Part shown: one piece after another, positions 1-7,573 of the stretch
Layout: each line of letters begins with the position of its first letter
How positions within the stretch are numbered: position 1 is the first letter of the stretch
Assembly: GCA_015063605.1 (NCBI GenBank)
Contig: SVTV01000025.1
Location: 1 to 42,894, forward strand
Direction: 5' to 3'
DNA from: Oscillospiraceae bacterium
GTDB taxonomy: Bacteria; Bacillota; Clostridia; Oscillospirales; SIG627
DNA length: 42,894 nucleotides
Translations under genes and position numbers: made by a program
The notes under the pieces: generated by a model
Databases searched by the model: none
The model's input: only the letters and a program-made list of their open reading frames with translations
What the model was told of the DNA's origin: nothing

Positions 1-27
1 TCGGTTGACCTTGATTTGTATGCTTAT

Positions 28-56
28 ATTATACCATAATTCCTGCTATTTGTAAA
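28..56 (-). promoter_or_regulatory. Outward-facing promoter in the left repeat
   Basis: On the minus strand TTTACA (51-56) and TATAAT (28-33) are separated by 17 bases, a near-consensus sigma-A promoter. It fires off the left edge of the window, so its gene is not visible. The mirror copy lies at 42839-42867. On the plus strand the same stretch also holds TTGACC (5-10) and TATTAT (27-32) at 16-base spacing, a weaker inward candidate. Confidence 0.7.
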
Positions 57-84
57 GATGTTTGTTCAAAATACATGCTTTTTT

Positions 85-123
85 GCAAAAAAATTACCGC
101 TGACTTTTTACTTTGTCAGCGGT
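85..123 (-). terminator. Outward hairpin terminator in the left repeat
   Basis: ACCGCTGAC (96-104) pairs with GTCAGCGGT (115-123); on the minus strand the stem is followed by a run of U residues (plus-strand A run 86-93). It would stop leftward transcription just before the outward promoter. Confidence 0.7.
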
Positions 124-127
124 CTGA

Positions 128-160
128 AGGTCGCTTTTACGGCGACCTTTCTTTTCTTTT
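128..160 (+). terminator. Inward hairpin terminator next to the left repeat
   Basis: AGGTCGC (128-134) pairs with GCGACCT (142-148) and is followed by a T-rich tract to 160. It begins one base after the 127-bp repeat ends and would block read-through from outside into the vWA gene. Confidence 0.55.
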
Positions 161-236
161 TGCGGTGTATAATATAGTCACAAAAGAAAAAATGTCCGAA
201 AAAACGGACATAAATACGAAAGGAACGGTCACGAAT

Positions 237-884
237 ATGAATAAGAATCTTACGGAAATAGTTTACATCCTTGACAGAAGCGGCTCTATGTCGGGGCTTG
301 AAGCGGATACCATAGGAGGCTACAATGCTTTTCTCGGAAAGCAGAGAGCCGAAGAGGGGGAAGCTGTGGTAACAACGGTGCTTTTCGATGACAAATACGA
401 AATGGTACACGACCGTGCGGATATCAAAAAGGTTGAACCGCTGACGGACAAGGAATATTATGCCAGAGGCTCCACGGCTCTTCTCGACGCTGTCGGAAAG
501 ACGGTGAATTACGTATCGGGAAGACACAGGACCTGTCTTGAAAGCGAGATCCCCGCAAAGACGATAGTGGTCATCACAACAGACGGCTTTGAAAATGCAA
601 GCCGTGAATACGATTCGGCAAAGGTCAAGGAAATGATAGAGCATCGCAAGAAGGAGCACGGATGGGAATTCATTTTCCTCGGAGCAAATATTGATGCCGT
701 TGAAACGGCAAAGGATTTCGGCATCTCCAAGGATTTTGCGGCATCGTATTCCGCAGACAGAGAGGGAACGGCGCTTAATTTTGATGCGGTAAGCTGTGCG
801 GTATCCGATATGAGAGCATCCCGCAAGGTAAACGCAGGCTGGAAGAGAAGAATAGAATCTCATTTAAAAAACACAAAAAAATAA
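237..884 (+). CDS. Small von Willebrand factor A (vWA) domain protein
   Basis: A 215-residue soluble protein that is essentially one vWA fold. The metal-ion-dependent adhesion site is complete: D13-R-S15-G-S17 near the N terminus, T80 in GSTALLD, and D117 in TTDG. Such stand-alone domains bind a divalent metal and usually mediate protein contacts; the partner is unknown. There is no signal peptide or membrane segment, so it is likely cytoplasmic. The reading frame is open from 75, but the start at 237 is preferred because AAAGGA lies about 12 bases upstream and the extra residues look unrelated. A TATAAT box is present at 168-173 without a good -35. A small hairpin (TGTCCG/CGGACA, 193-211) sits in the leader. 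The closest described group is TerY-like vWA proteins, but no ter genes are nearby. Confidence 0.85.
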   Translation: MNKNLTEIVYILDRSGSMSGLEADTIGGYNAFLGKQRAEEGEAVVTTVLFDDKYEMVHDRADIKKVEPLTDKEYYARGSTALLDAVGKTVNYVSGRHRTCLESEIPAKTIVVITTDGFENASREYDSAKVKEMIEHRKKEHGWEFIFLGANIDAVETAKDFGISKDFAASYSADREGTALNFDAVSCAVSDMRASRKVNAGWKRRIESHLKNTKK

Positions 885-903
885 AAAAAATCGCTTTCAA
901 GTA

Positions 904-932
904 TTGACACGGGCGGCTTTAAGTGATATAAT
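904..932 (+). promoter_or_regulatory. Sigma-A promoter for the T-box leader
   Basis: TTGACA (904-909) and TATAAT (927-932) with exactly 17 bases between. It lies directly upstream of the T-box RNA, 20 bases after the vWA stop codon, so the symporter is transcribed separately. Confidence 0.85.
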
Positions 933-938
933 AAGCCC

Positions 939-1253
939 ATCAAAAGCAAAGTGGAGATATGCTTTGCGAACATAACCTTATAAATGCGTTTGAACAGGAA
1001 CAAGTAGGCATGATACGGACCGGACAGAGAGCTGTCGGTTGGTGCGAGACAGAGGAAAGGTCGTGACCGAATACATCCTGCGAGCAGTGCACCGAAATTA
1101 TCAGTAGGCTGCAACGGGAGTTCCCGTAACAGAACGGTAGTGTTGTTTGACACTCGGAAAGGCCGCTGTCGTGAGAAAGCGGTAAATAGAGGTGGTACCA
1201 CGGGTATTTCTCGTCCTCTGTATTCTAAAACGGAATACGGAGGGCGTTTTTTT
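939..1253 (+). promoter_or_regulatory. T-box riboswitch (tRNA-sensing leader)
   Basis: The leader shows the T-box order. Stem I has an AGTA (loop E) side at about 1003-1006 and the conserved distal AG-bulge/loop segment at 1025-1050 (GAGAGCTG, GGTTGGTGCGAG). The specifier side GAATACA sits before TCCTG, which pairs with CAGGA. Then come the T-box sequence AGAGGTGGTACCACGG (1188-1203) and a terminator, CCTCTGTATTC pairing with GAATACGGAGG and followed by seven T (1215-1253). Uncharged tRNA should stabilise the antiterminator and switch on the symporter. Aligned to the usual GAA-N-codon spacing, the specifier reads ACA (Thr), but TAC (Tyr) is one base away and cannot be excluded. The TGGT bulge predicts a tRNA with discriminator base A. 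Confidence 0.9.
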
Positions 1254-1291
1254 GCATCTTACTCCGCATTTCAAAATAAGGGGGAATCCTG

Positions 1292-2842
1292 ATGACAGAT
1301 GCACAAATTTACACAATAGTAGCGCTTGCGGCTTATGCGGTTGCAATGGTGCTGATCGGCTTTATAAGCTACGGCAAATCGAAAACTCTCGATGCCTTCC
1401 TCATCGGAGGAAGAAATATCGGAGCATGGGTAACTGCTTTTTCTTACGGAACCACCTACTTTTCCGCAGTTGTATTCGTAGGATATGCGGGACAGCACGG
1501 ATGGAATATAGGTATCGGTGCTGTCTGGATAGGCATCGGCAACGCCATTATCGGCTGTCTGCTTTCGTGGATACTGTTTGCCGACCGCACAAGAAGAATG
1601 ACAAAAAAGCTCAATGCGAAGACTATGCCCGAATTCTTTGAGGGCAGATACGATTCGAAATTCATGAAGCTTCTTGCTTCCGTCGTTATCTTCGTATTTC
1701 TCGTTCCTTATTCCGCAGCTGTGTACAAGGGACTCGGATCGCTTTTCAATGCGGTATTTCCCGGCGTTGAAACTTGGGTATGGATGCTTCTTATAGCATG
1801 CCTTACCGCCGTTTACCTTGTAGCCGGAGGCTTGATGGCAACAAAGTATACCGACCTCGTTCAGGGAATCGTAATGATCTCCGGCGTGGTATGTCTCATA
1901 TGCGTGGTATTGAACCATGAAAATGTGGGCGGTCTCAAGGGATTTTTAGAAAATCTCGGTGCTTTTGAATCGGCTGTCGACGACCCGTATCCAACAACAG
2001 GCGCTCAGCTTACTGATATCTTCGGCGGAAGCTCCTTCAAGTTCCTTTGCTTCAATATAATGCTTACAAGCTTCGGTACATGGGGATTGCCTCAGATGAT
2101 AGGAAAATTCTATGCAATAAAGGATACTGCTGCTATCAAACGAGGCACTATCATTTCCACGATCTTCTGCACTGTCATCGGTTGCGGTGCATATCTTGTC
2201 GGAAGCACGTCGAGACTTATCCTCGGAGGACAGCTTCCCGAGGGCGGAATAGATGCGATAATTCCCACTCTTCTTCTGAAGGTACTGGCTAATGATGCCT
2301 TCGGAATGGTGATCCTTGCCATTATCATGATACTTCTTCTTTCCGCATCGATGTCAACGCTTCAGTCTCTCGTTCTTACTTCCGCTTCCGCGGTTTCCGT
2401 AGACTTTATTCCCTGCGTTATCAAAAAAGAGATAGAGCCCAAAAAACAGATGCTTCTTACAAGGGTATTCTGCTTCCTTTTTGTCGTATGCTCCTTCGTT
2501 TTTGCAACGGGTAATATTCCCATAATAGTAAGCCTCATGTCATTTTCATGGGGTGCCGTTTCCGGCTGCTTCATAGGTCCGTACATCTGGGGTCTTTTCT
2601 CCAAAAAGGTAACGAAGGCAGGAGCATGCGCAGGCATGATCTCCGCACTTCTCACCATCGGCATTGCAACCCTCGTCATCACGCTGAATTCAAGCTTTTC
2701 CGTTGCGGCTTCCCACTCTCCCGAAATGGGCGTTGCCGCCATGGCGGTCTCCTTTGTAACCGTTCCCATAGTAAGCGACTTTACAAAGAAGTATGAAGAC
2801 GGCAGAGTCGAAAAGCTCTTCGCAGCATATAAAGAGGATTAG
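1292..2842 (+). CDS. Sodium:solute symporter (SSF family), T-box regulated
   Basis: A 516-residue integral membrane protein with about 13 hydrophobic helices and the SSF signature around residues 25-60 (K-T-LDAFLIGGRNIG followed by SYGTTYFSAVVF). The family couples Na+ entry to uptake of amino acids, sugars, pantothenate or other small solutes; Na+ ligands come from TM1 and TM8. The start has a GGGGG-type ribosome site and lies 39 bases after the terminator of the T-box leader. Because that leader senses an uncharged tRNA, an amino acid or a precursor is the most likely substrate, but the protein sequence alone does not name it. It is a single-gene unit; the isomerase-like gene that follows begins 119 bases later. 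Confidence 0.85.
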   Translation: MTDAQIYTIVALAAYAVAMVLIGFISYGKSKTLDAFLIGGRNIGAWVTAFSYGTTYFSAVVFVGYAGQHGWNIGIGAVWIGIGNAIIGCLLSWILFADRTRRMTKKLNAKTMPEFFEGRYDSKFMKLLASVVIFVFLVPYSAAVYKGLGSLFNAVFPGVETWVWMLLIACLTAVYLVAGGLMATKYTDLVQGIVMISGVVCLICVVLNHENVGGLKGFLENLGAFESAVDDPYPTTGAQLTDIFGGSSFKFLCFNIMLTSFGTWGLPQMIGKFYAIKDTAAIKRGTIISTIFCTVIGCGAYLVGSTSRLILGGQLPEGGIDAIIPTLLLKVLANDAFGMVILAIIMILLLSASMSTLQSLVLTSASAVSVDFIPCVIKKEIEPKKQMLLTRVFCFLFVVCSFVFATGNIPIIVSLMSFSWGAVSGCFIGPYIWGLFSKKVTKAGACAGMISALLTIGIATLVITLNSSFSVAASHSPEMGVAAMAVSFVTVPIVSDFTKKYEDGRVEKLFAAYKED

Positions 2843-2961
2843 GTCCGGTAAAAGAGAATTGATAAATTTGAAAAAGTATTGATTACTGCATCATATTGGT
2901 GTATAATGTTACCGATAATGCGATTTACATGCGCTTAAATAAATTTGAAAGGATAGTTATC

Positions 2962-3744
2962 ATGAGAATTGGCAGAATACAAAACGATTATTCCGCATCG
3001 GGCTTTGATCTTGTAAAAAACAGCGGTCTTGAATTTGTTGAGATATGCAGAAATGACGACAATGAAGCCGAGAGACTCATTGCCGATAAGGAAAGCGTTA
3101 AGGAACAGATAATAAGAACGGGTATAGATGTTTCATCTGTGGGAAGATGGAATCACAATATACTGAAGAACGGAAAAATAGATGAGGAACGCTTCGAAAG
3201 ATATGCGGCGCTTCTCGATACAGCTATTTATCTTAATGCGAAGACCTTTGTATGCGGCTGTAATTATGATGATTCTTTAAGTCTTTTCAAGAATTATTGC
3301 AATGCAATAGAGTTTTTCGGAAGACTCATTGAAAGAGCCGACGGAAGGATCAATGTTGCCATACATAATTGTGAATGGGGAAATTTCGTTTATTCTCCCA
3401 AGCAGTGGGAAGTAGTTCTCGGCGAGCTTTCAAAGCTTTATATCAAGTTTGACCCGTCCCATGCATACAACAGAGGAAGCGATTATCTTTCCGAGCTTTC
3501 CGATTGGTGCGAAAGAGTTGCTCACATACACATAAAAGGAACCGTACACGCAGGTAAGAGACACGTAGACGATCCTCCGGCGGGAATGGACGATATCAAT
3601 TGGAGAGCGTTCTTTGCCATCCTCTATTCAAGAGGATATGACGGAGACCTCAGCATAGAGCCCCATTCCGGCGCATGGCTTGGCGAAAGAGGTAATGCAG
3701 GTGTTAAGTTTACGGCGGATTACATGAGACAATTTATTATGTAG
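2962..3744 (+). CDS. Sugar phosphate isomerase/epimerase-like TIM barrel
   Basis: A 260-residue protein of the xylose-isomerase-like (AP endonuclease 2) TIM-barrel superfamily. Visible metal-site elements in order are HNCEW, KFDPSHA, HIHIKG and SIEPH near the C terminus, matching the E/D/H/E ligand pattern of sugar epimerases. The likely reaction is isomerisation or epimerisation of a sugar, keto-sugar or inositol derivative; the substrate is not deducible. No signal peptide, so cytoplasmic. The ATG at 2962 is chosen over an upstream in-frame ATG at 2896 because AAAGGA lies about nine bases before it and the barrel's first strand (MRIGRIQ) begins there. It stands alone; no sugar kinase or dehydrogenase is adjacent. 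Confidence 0.8.
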   Translation: MRIGRIQNDYSASGFDLVKNSGLEFVEICRNDDNEAERLIADKESVKEQIIRTGIDVSSVGRWNHNILKNGKIDEERFERYAALLDTAIYLNAKTFVCGCNYDDSLSLFKNYCNAIEFFGRLIERADGRINVAIHNCEWGNFVYSPKQWEVVLGELSKLYIKFDPSHAYNRGSDYLSELSDWCERVAHIHIKGTVHAGKRHVDDPPAGMDDINWRAFFAILYSRGYDGDLSIEPHSGAWLGERGNAGVKFTADYMRQFIM

Positions 3745-4063
3745 AGATGTTGCTTGCATCCGAATAATAAAAAGGAAAACGTATACACCAATATCATTAA
3801 ATATAGCGGCATCATTTTCACGAAATTGTGCCCATAAAGCAGCATTTTCGAAAAATAAAAAACACTATAGTAAAAGCGGTTATAATTTATAAACATAAAA
3901 TTAGATTATTAAAATTAAGTTTGAGGTTGATCCACTAATGGTCAACCTCATACACGTTATATAATGCAATACAAAGAAAAGTATACATTACGTTAAATTC
4001 TGATTGTTTTGCTTGATTTCTGCATATTATTTTCTATGTTTTTTAAAAATGACTAAAAACCTA
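3745..4063. other. AT-rich intergenic region
   Basis: No convincing gene. It contains one perfect 9-bp stem (TGAGGTTGA / TCAACCTCA, about 3921-3950) without a following T run, and several A/T-rich stretches. Base composition is clearly more AT-rich than the flanking metabolic genes, and the same character continues to about 6260. Confidence 0.6.
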
Positions 4064-4092
4064 TTGACAAACGAATAAAACTACTGTATAAT
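4064..4092 (+). promoter_or_regulatory. Consensus sigma-A promoter
   Basis: TTGACA (4064-4069), 17-base spacer, TATAAT (4087-4092). It drives the small membrane protein at 4223 and perhaps the following two genes. The 130-base leader includes a small hairpin (ATTTGA / TCAAAT, near 4108-4129). Confidence 0.85.
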
Positions 4093-4222
4093 AAAAATGT
4101 AAATAGGTATTTGAGTAACAGTATTCAAATCACAACACATAGATAATATCGGTTCACCCTTCGGTCAAATACGTAATAATAACTTAAACAAGTCATGCTA
4201 CGCAAAAAGGAGGTGTAAAATT

Positions 4223-4396
4223 ATGGAAATGATACTTTTGTTGGTGTCATGGCTTGCCATTATTTTATGCAGTGCCTTTTTGCGGTTTTTTGTTGGTGCG
4301 AACATCAAACGGTGTAAAAAGAGTAAACGGCTTTCAAAGCTTTACTTGCTTTACATGCGGAACAAGGCAGGGATTAATTTCTGCGCCGTCAGGTAG
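4223..4396 (+). CDS. 57-residue single-pass membrane protein, unknown
   Basis: A short reading frame with an unusually strong ribosome site (AAGGAGGTG, 8 bases before the ATG) and a perfect promoter 130 bases upstream, which is why I accept it. The product has a hydrophobic segment at about residues 4-25 followed by a very basic tail (about one third K/R between residues 29 and 49). This is the pattern of a small membrane-anchored regulator, a leaderless secreted peptide or a toxin-like peptide; nothing in the sequence decides between them. No recognised family. It sits at the head of a small AT-rich locus that also holds a secreted protein and a lipoprotein. Confidence 0.65.
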   Translation: MEMILLLVSWLAIILCSAFLRFFVGANIKRCKKSKRLSKLYLLYMRNKAGINFCAVR

Positions 4397-4507
4397 AATC
4401 AATACCCGATACTCTTTTTGATTTCATCTGCGGCGCGGTATAAGTTAAAATGCCACCTTTCGGGATTTAAAATAACTAAAATTATAACAATCGAAAGGAG
4501 TTTCAAT

Positions 4508-4951
4508 ATGAAACTGATTTTTAAATTTAAAAGATTGATATCTATAGCTTTACTTGCAGTAATGATGAGTACGATGCTTATTGTCCCTGCATCGGCTTAT
4601 GGCGATACTTATTCTATGGGCGGAGTTGCATTCACAAGAAGTAATGGGAGCGTGTATGCATGGGGAAATATATGGAGCTATGGAGAACGCAATCGTTCGT
4701 TAGCCGGTGAAATCCGTTCCACTTATTCTGCTGATCTTACGTTGTGGTTATACATTTATGCCCGAAATATGGAAACTCGAGAGTTTGAGGATATTCCTGC
4801 TTGTTTTATAGACTACGATTCGACTTTGGTTGAGGGATATTGTCCGTTAGATCCATATTTGTATGAACCAAGTGGTGCTTCAGCTGATTTTTATGTAGAC
4901 AGCAATGTTATTTTCTATGAATATGAGGAAGGTTGGAATCCCCTTTTCTAA
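4508..4951 (+). CDS. Secreted protein of unknown function
   Basis: A 147-residue protein with a clear Sec signal peptide: basic N terminus (KLIFKFKR), hydrophobic core, and a signal-peptidase-I site after ASA at about residue 31. The mature 116 residues are rich in Tyr, Ser, Trp and acidic residues, with alternating patterns typical of a beta-sandwich, and lack Cys except one. No catalytic motif is visible. The start at 4508 is chosen for its GAAAGGAG ribosome site and because the signal peptide begins there; the frame is open further upstream to 4418. It lies 111 bases after the small membrane protein. I do not recognise a family. Confidence 0.75.
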   Translation: MKLIFKFKRLISIALLAVMMSTMLIVPASAYGDTYSMGGVAFTRSNGSVYAWGNIWSYGERNRSLAGEIRSTYSADLTLWLYIYARNMETREFEDIPACFIDYDSTLVEGYCPLDPYLYEPSGASADFYVDSNVIFYEYEEGWNPLF

Positions 4952-5017
4952 TAATTGATCATGGTACAGCGTAGTTGCGTTCAAGCGAATGTTGATTAAT
5001 TTTTTTACAGGAGTAGG

Positions 5018-5047
5018 CACAGAGTTGTTTTATAAGGCAACTCTGTG
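5018..5047 (+). terminator. Hairpin between secreted protein and lipoprotein genes
   Basis: CACAGAGTTG (5018-5027) pairs perfectly with CAACTCTGTG (5038-5047). No T run follows, and the lipoprotein ATG is only 13 bases downstream, so it may act as an mRNA processing or translation-control stem rather than a true terminator. The only ribosome-site candidate after it is the weak GGGA at 5051-5054. Confidence 0.4.
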
Positions 5048-5060
5048 CTTGGGATAGATT

Positions 5061-6254
5061 ATGAAAAAGTTTTTAATTTTGTTACTTACTTTCTCTCTCA
5101 CCCTCTCCCTTTTCTCATGCACAACACCTCCGGAGACGTTATCCGGATCGAGTGATGATACAGAGGAAACAAGAGAAATCAAATACAGCGATGAGTCGGA
5201 TTATGATTATCTGATCGTTCTGTTGAATAATTCAATGATGCATAAGCTTTATCCCGAAGAGGGTATCGTTGTGCCTCTTTGCCCTGATCCGTTGTGTAAA
5301 CATAATTCCCAATCATGCCCGTTTTTTCAAGCATCTCCTTCGATTTGCAAAAGGGGAAATATAATATATTACTTGCGAAAAGGCAATTCACAAGCGTATT
5401 ACCTTGATATCTGTAAATTCGACCTTGATTCAGGCAAATATGAAGTGCTGTATGGAGCGAATGGGTTTACTATCAGTGGACTTTACGCAACAGAAGACTA
5501 TCTCTTTTTTAAAGCTATGAGTGTAAGGCCCAATGAGGGAACGGGATATAAGGTCATGCGGTATGACATTAAAACAAAAGAAGTGGTTGAACTTATGACA
5601 GAATATGTTGTAGGTGATCTTACTTTGTTGAATCATGATGCGGAAAGGCTTTATTGGAGTGAAAGCAGAATATATTACAGTACTGATTATGATTATAAGA
5701 ACAAGAAGGAGAACGACAGAGGCTTTCATGCCAATATGAGCACAGGTGATTACTCCTTTTCTATTGATTTCCCGGATGCGGTAAGCAATTTAAGACAGAT
5801 AACCAGTTTTAACCGTAAAACCGGTGAAGAAAAGGTTATCGTTGAATCAACGCGGGGACTGCTTATAGCTTACAAAGGTAAGGTTATATATACATTGCCC
5901 GATGAAGTTGTATTTATCGGAAATAAAATAAGTGGGTCCAGTGAAAAAACTGTGGGAGTATACGATAAATACGGAGGAAAGCTGTATATATCAAATGCTG
6001 ACGGAAGCGATGCTAAATTGTTATGTGATCTAACCGGTAATAATTGCGCTTTGGATATGGGCCCCACTACAGTAGGAGGGTGCGACGGCGTCGGAGATTA
6101 TATCGTATGGCCTTTATGGTATTACGAAACCGTTGACGAGGAAAATAACATAGTTAAGCGCAGACCTTTTACCGGACGCTTTGATTTCCCAGATAAATTC
6201 GCCGTTATAAATTATAAAACCGGTGAATATAAGATAATAGACACGGTTGAATAA
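5061..6254 (+). CDS. Lipoprotein with CPDPLCKH motif, propeller-like
   Basis: A 397-residue protein with a lipoprotein signal peptide (lipobox LFSC, lipidated Cys20). Shortly into the mature part it carries C74-PDPL-C79-K-H81 and C86, a cysteine/histidine cluster I recall from many clostridial surface lipoproteins of unknown function; it could bind a metal. The rest consists of repeated strands with motifs such as GDYIVWPLW and MRYDIKTKEV that suggest a beta-propeller similar to DUF5050-type proteins. It would be anchored on the outer face of the membrane. The preceding stem-loop and weak ribosome site suggest low or regulated translation. Base composition is AT-rich like its two upstream neighbours, consistent with a separately acquired block. 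Confidence 0.75.
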   Translation: MKKFLILLLTFSLTLSLFSCTTPPETLSGSSDDTEETREIKYSDESDYDYLIVLLNNSMMHKLYPEEGIVVPLCPDPLCKHNSQSCPFFQASPSICKRGNIIYYLRKGNSQAYYLDICKFDLDSGKYEVLYGANGFTISGLYATEDYLFFKAMSVRPNEGTGYKVMRYDIKTKEVVELMTEYVVGDLTLLNHDAERLYWSESRIYYSTDYDYKNKKENDRGFHANMSTGDYSFSIDFPDAVSNLRQITSFNRKTGEEKVIVESTRGLLIAYKGKVIYTLPDEVVFIGNKISGSSEKTVGVYDKYGGKLYISNADGSDAKLLCDLTGNNCALDMGPTTVGGCDGVGDYIVWPLWYYETVDEENNIVKRRPFTGRFDFPDKFAVINYKTGEYKIIDTVE

Positions 6255-6272
6255 ATAATTCTACAAAAAAAG

Positions 6273-6308
6273 AACGTATGCACTCGTAATTTGTGCATAC
6301 GTTTTTTT
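6273..6308. terminator. Bidirectional terminator between convergent genes
   Basis: AACGTATGCAC (6273-6283) pairs with GTGCATACGTT (6292-6302). T run after it on the plus strand and A run before it (T run on minus), so it serves both the lipoprotein gene and the histidine kinase gene. The stem shares AACGTATGCA with the terminator at 37094-37128. Confidence 0.85.
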
Positions 6309-6319
6309 AAGTTAAAATG

Positions 6320-7573
6320 TTATTTATCGGACAAATGAAGCATGACGCTTATGGACAAAAGCTTTCCGTCCGGGGAAAACGCAGATATCTTTCCCTTGTG
6401 GGCATTGACCACGGCTTTTGCAATGGAAAGACCTATTCCGTGACCTCCCGTTGACGAATTACGTGATGAATCCGCACGGTAGAATCTGTCAAAGAGATGG
6501 GGTATATCGTCATTTGATATTCCGTCCGTCATATTGCTGACATTGAGGATAACGTATTTCCCCTGACTTTGAAGCGTAAGAGAGATACTTGAACTTTCGG
6601 ACGAATACTTTATCGCATTGTCAAGAAGCACCGAGATAAGCTGACGGATGGCTTTTTCATCGCCGTTTACCGTTATCATGGGCTCAATGTCGCATACGAT
6701 GGTCTTATTCTTGTTTATGGCAAGGGATTGGAAGGAGCTTGCAGTTTCCGAGGTGACATCGGAAAGAGGAAAGTCTATTGTCTGAAGCTTCATGTTTTCC
6801 TCTTCCATACGTGAAAGGTATATAAGATCCCCTGTAAGTGTTGCCAGACGCTTTGTCTGAGCTTTTATATCCTTTATCCACTCGTTTTCTTCACCGAGCT
6901 CCATTTCAAGTATCTCAGCATCCGCATCTATTATAGTCAGCGGAGTTTTCAGCTCATGTCCCGCATCGGTAATAAACCGTTTCTGCTTTTCATAGCTTTC
7001 GGAAACGGGTCTCACTATTCTTCCCGAAAGGAAAAATATGAGTATGAATACAGAGATAAGTCCTATTGCCGATATGGCAATACTTGCTATGAAGAATGAT
7101 TCGAATGTATCAAGGTCCCTTGTGCAGTCAAGGAAAATAACACGGGTGTAAGTTTCATGCTCTTTTATGAGGTAACGGTATTTTTCCGTGAATCCCTTTA
7201 TGCTTTCGCTTGTCAGCGCTTGAATGGCATATTCACCTGCTGTTTTGGCATCTATGGCGGCAATATGCGCTGTGTCTATTGACAGTATCTTTTTGCCGTT
7301 TTTGTTTTCCACCATAACGACGGAGAAAAAACGTGATTCATAAGGGATCTCGGGAGACATCTGATCTCTGCCGAAAAATCCGTCGAAAAAGGAATCCAAT
7401 CCGCTTGACGGAAATCGTCCGTTGTTATCGGCGAGGACTGTAAGTATATCATCGGCTTTATCGATAATGCTTGTGTAATTGAGATAATTGACCGTTCCCA
7501 TAATGGAGAAGAGAACTGCCATCAAAGAGATCATTGAAGCCGCTACAAGCTTTATACGCAGTTTTTTTATCAT
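6320..7573 (-). CDS. Sensor histidine kinase
   Basis: A 417-residue two-component sensor kinase. Order of parts: TM1 (8-30), extracytoplasmic sensor loop of about 130 residues, TM2 (161-183), short linker, HisKA dimerisation domain with phospho-accepting H206 in GHELKTP, and an HATPase domain with N box (DNAIKYS), DRFYRAD and the G box (GGHGIGLSIAKAVV). It would autophosphorylate H206 and pass phosphate to the response regulator encoded just upstream. The two genes overlap by four bases (ATGA type), implying translational coupling. The extracytoplasmic loop has no named domain, so the signal is unknown. Terminated by the hairpin at 6273-6308. Confidence 0.93.
   Translation of the reverse strand: MIKKLRIKLVAASMISLMAVLFSIMGTVNYLNYTSIIDKADDILTVLADNNGRFPSSGLDSFFDGFFGRDQMSPEIPYESRFFSVVMVENKNGKKILSIDTAHIAAIDAKTAGEYAIQALTSESIKGFTEKYRYLIKEHETYTRVIFLDCTRDLDTFESFFIASIAISAIGLISVFILIFFLSGRIVRPVSESYEKQKRFITDAGHELKTPLTIIDADAEILEMELGEENEWIKDIKAQTKRLATLTGDLIYLSRMEEENMKLQTIDFPLSDVTSETASSFQSLAINKNKTIVCDIEPMITVNGDEKAIRQLISVLLDNAIKYSSESSSISLTLQSQGKYVILNVSNMTDGISNDDIPHLFDRFYRADSSRNSSTGGHGIGLSIAKAVVNAHKGKISAFSPDGKLLSISVMLHLSDK

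Larger units (their letters stand above)
1..127. repeat. Terminal inverted repeat, left copy (127 bp)
   Basis: These 127 bases are identical, in reverse complement, to the last 127 bases of the window. Identity stops exactly where the left side reads AAGG and the right side, complemented, reads CTCT. Read outward (minus strand), the unit is a hairpin terminator followed by a sigma-A promoter. No minus-strand gene runs into this copy from inside, so its terminator has nothing visible to stop. The exact 127-bp length is also a common assembly word size, so the true repeat may extend beyond the window. Confidence 0.95.

Noticed and set aside
1-127. Linear replicon telomere or phage-type terminal repeat
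   Set aside because: No replication, packaging or telomere-resolvase genes; the content is ordinary chromosomal metabolism, and the repeat is a terminator-promoter unit.
75-236. N-terminal extension of the vWA protein
   Set aside because: Overlaps the terminal repeat and terminator and encodes no part of the vWA fold; the ATG at 237 has the ribosome site.
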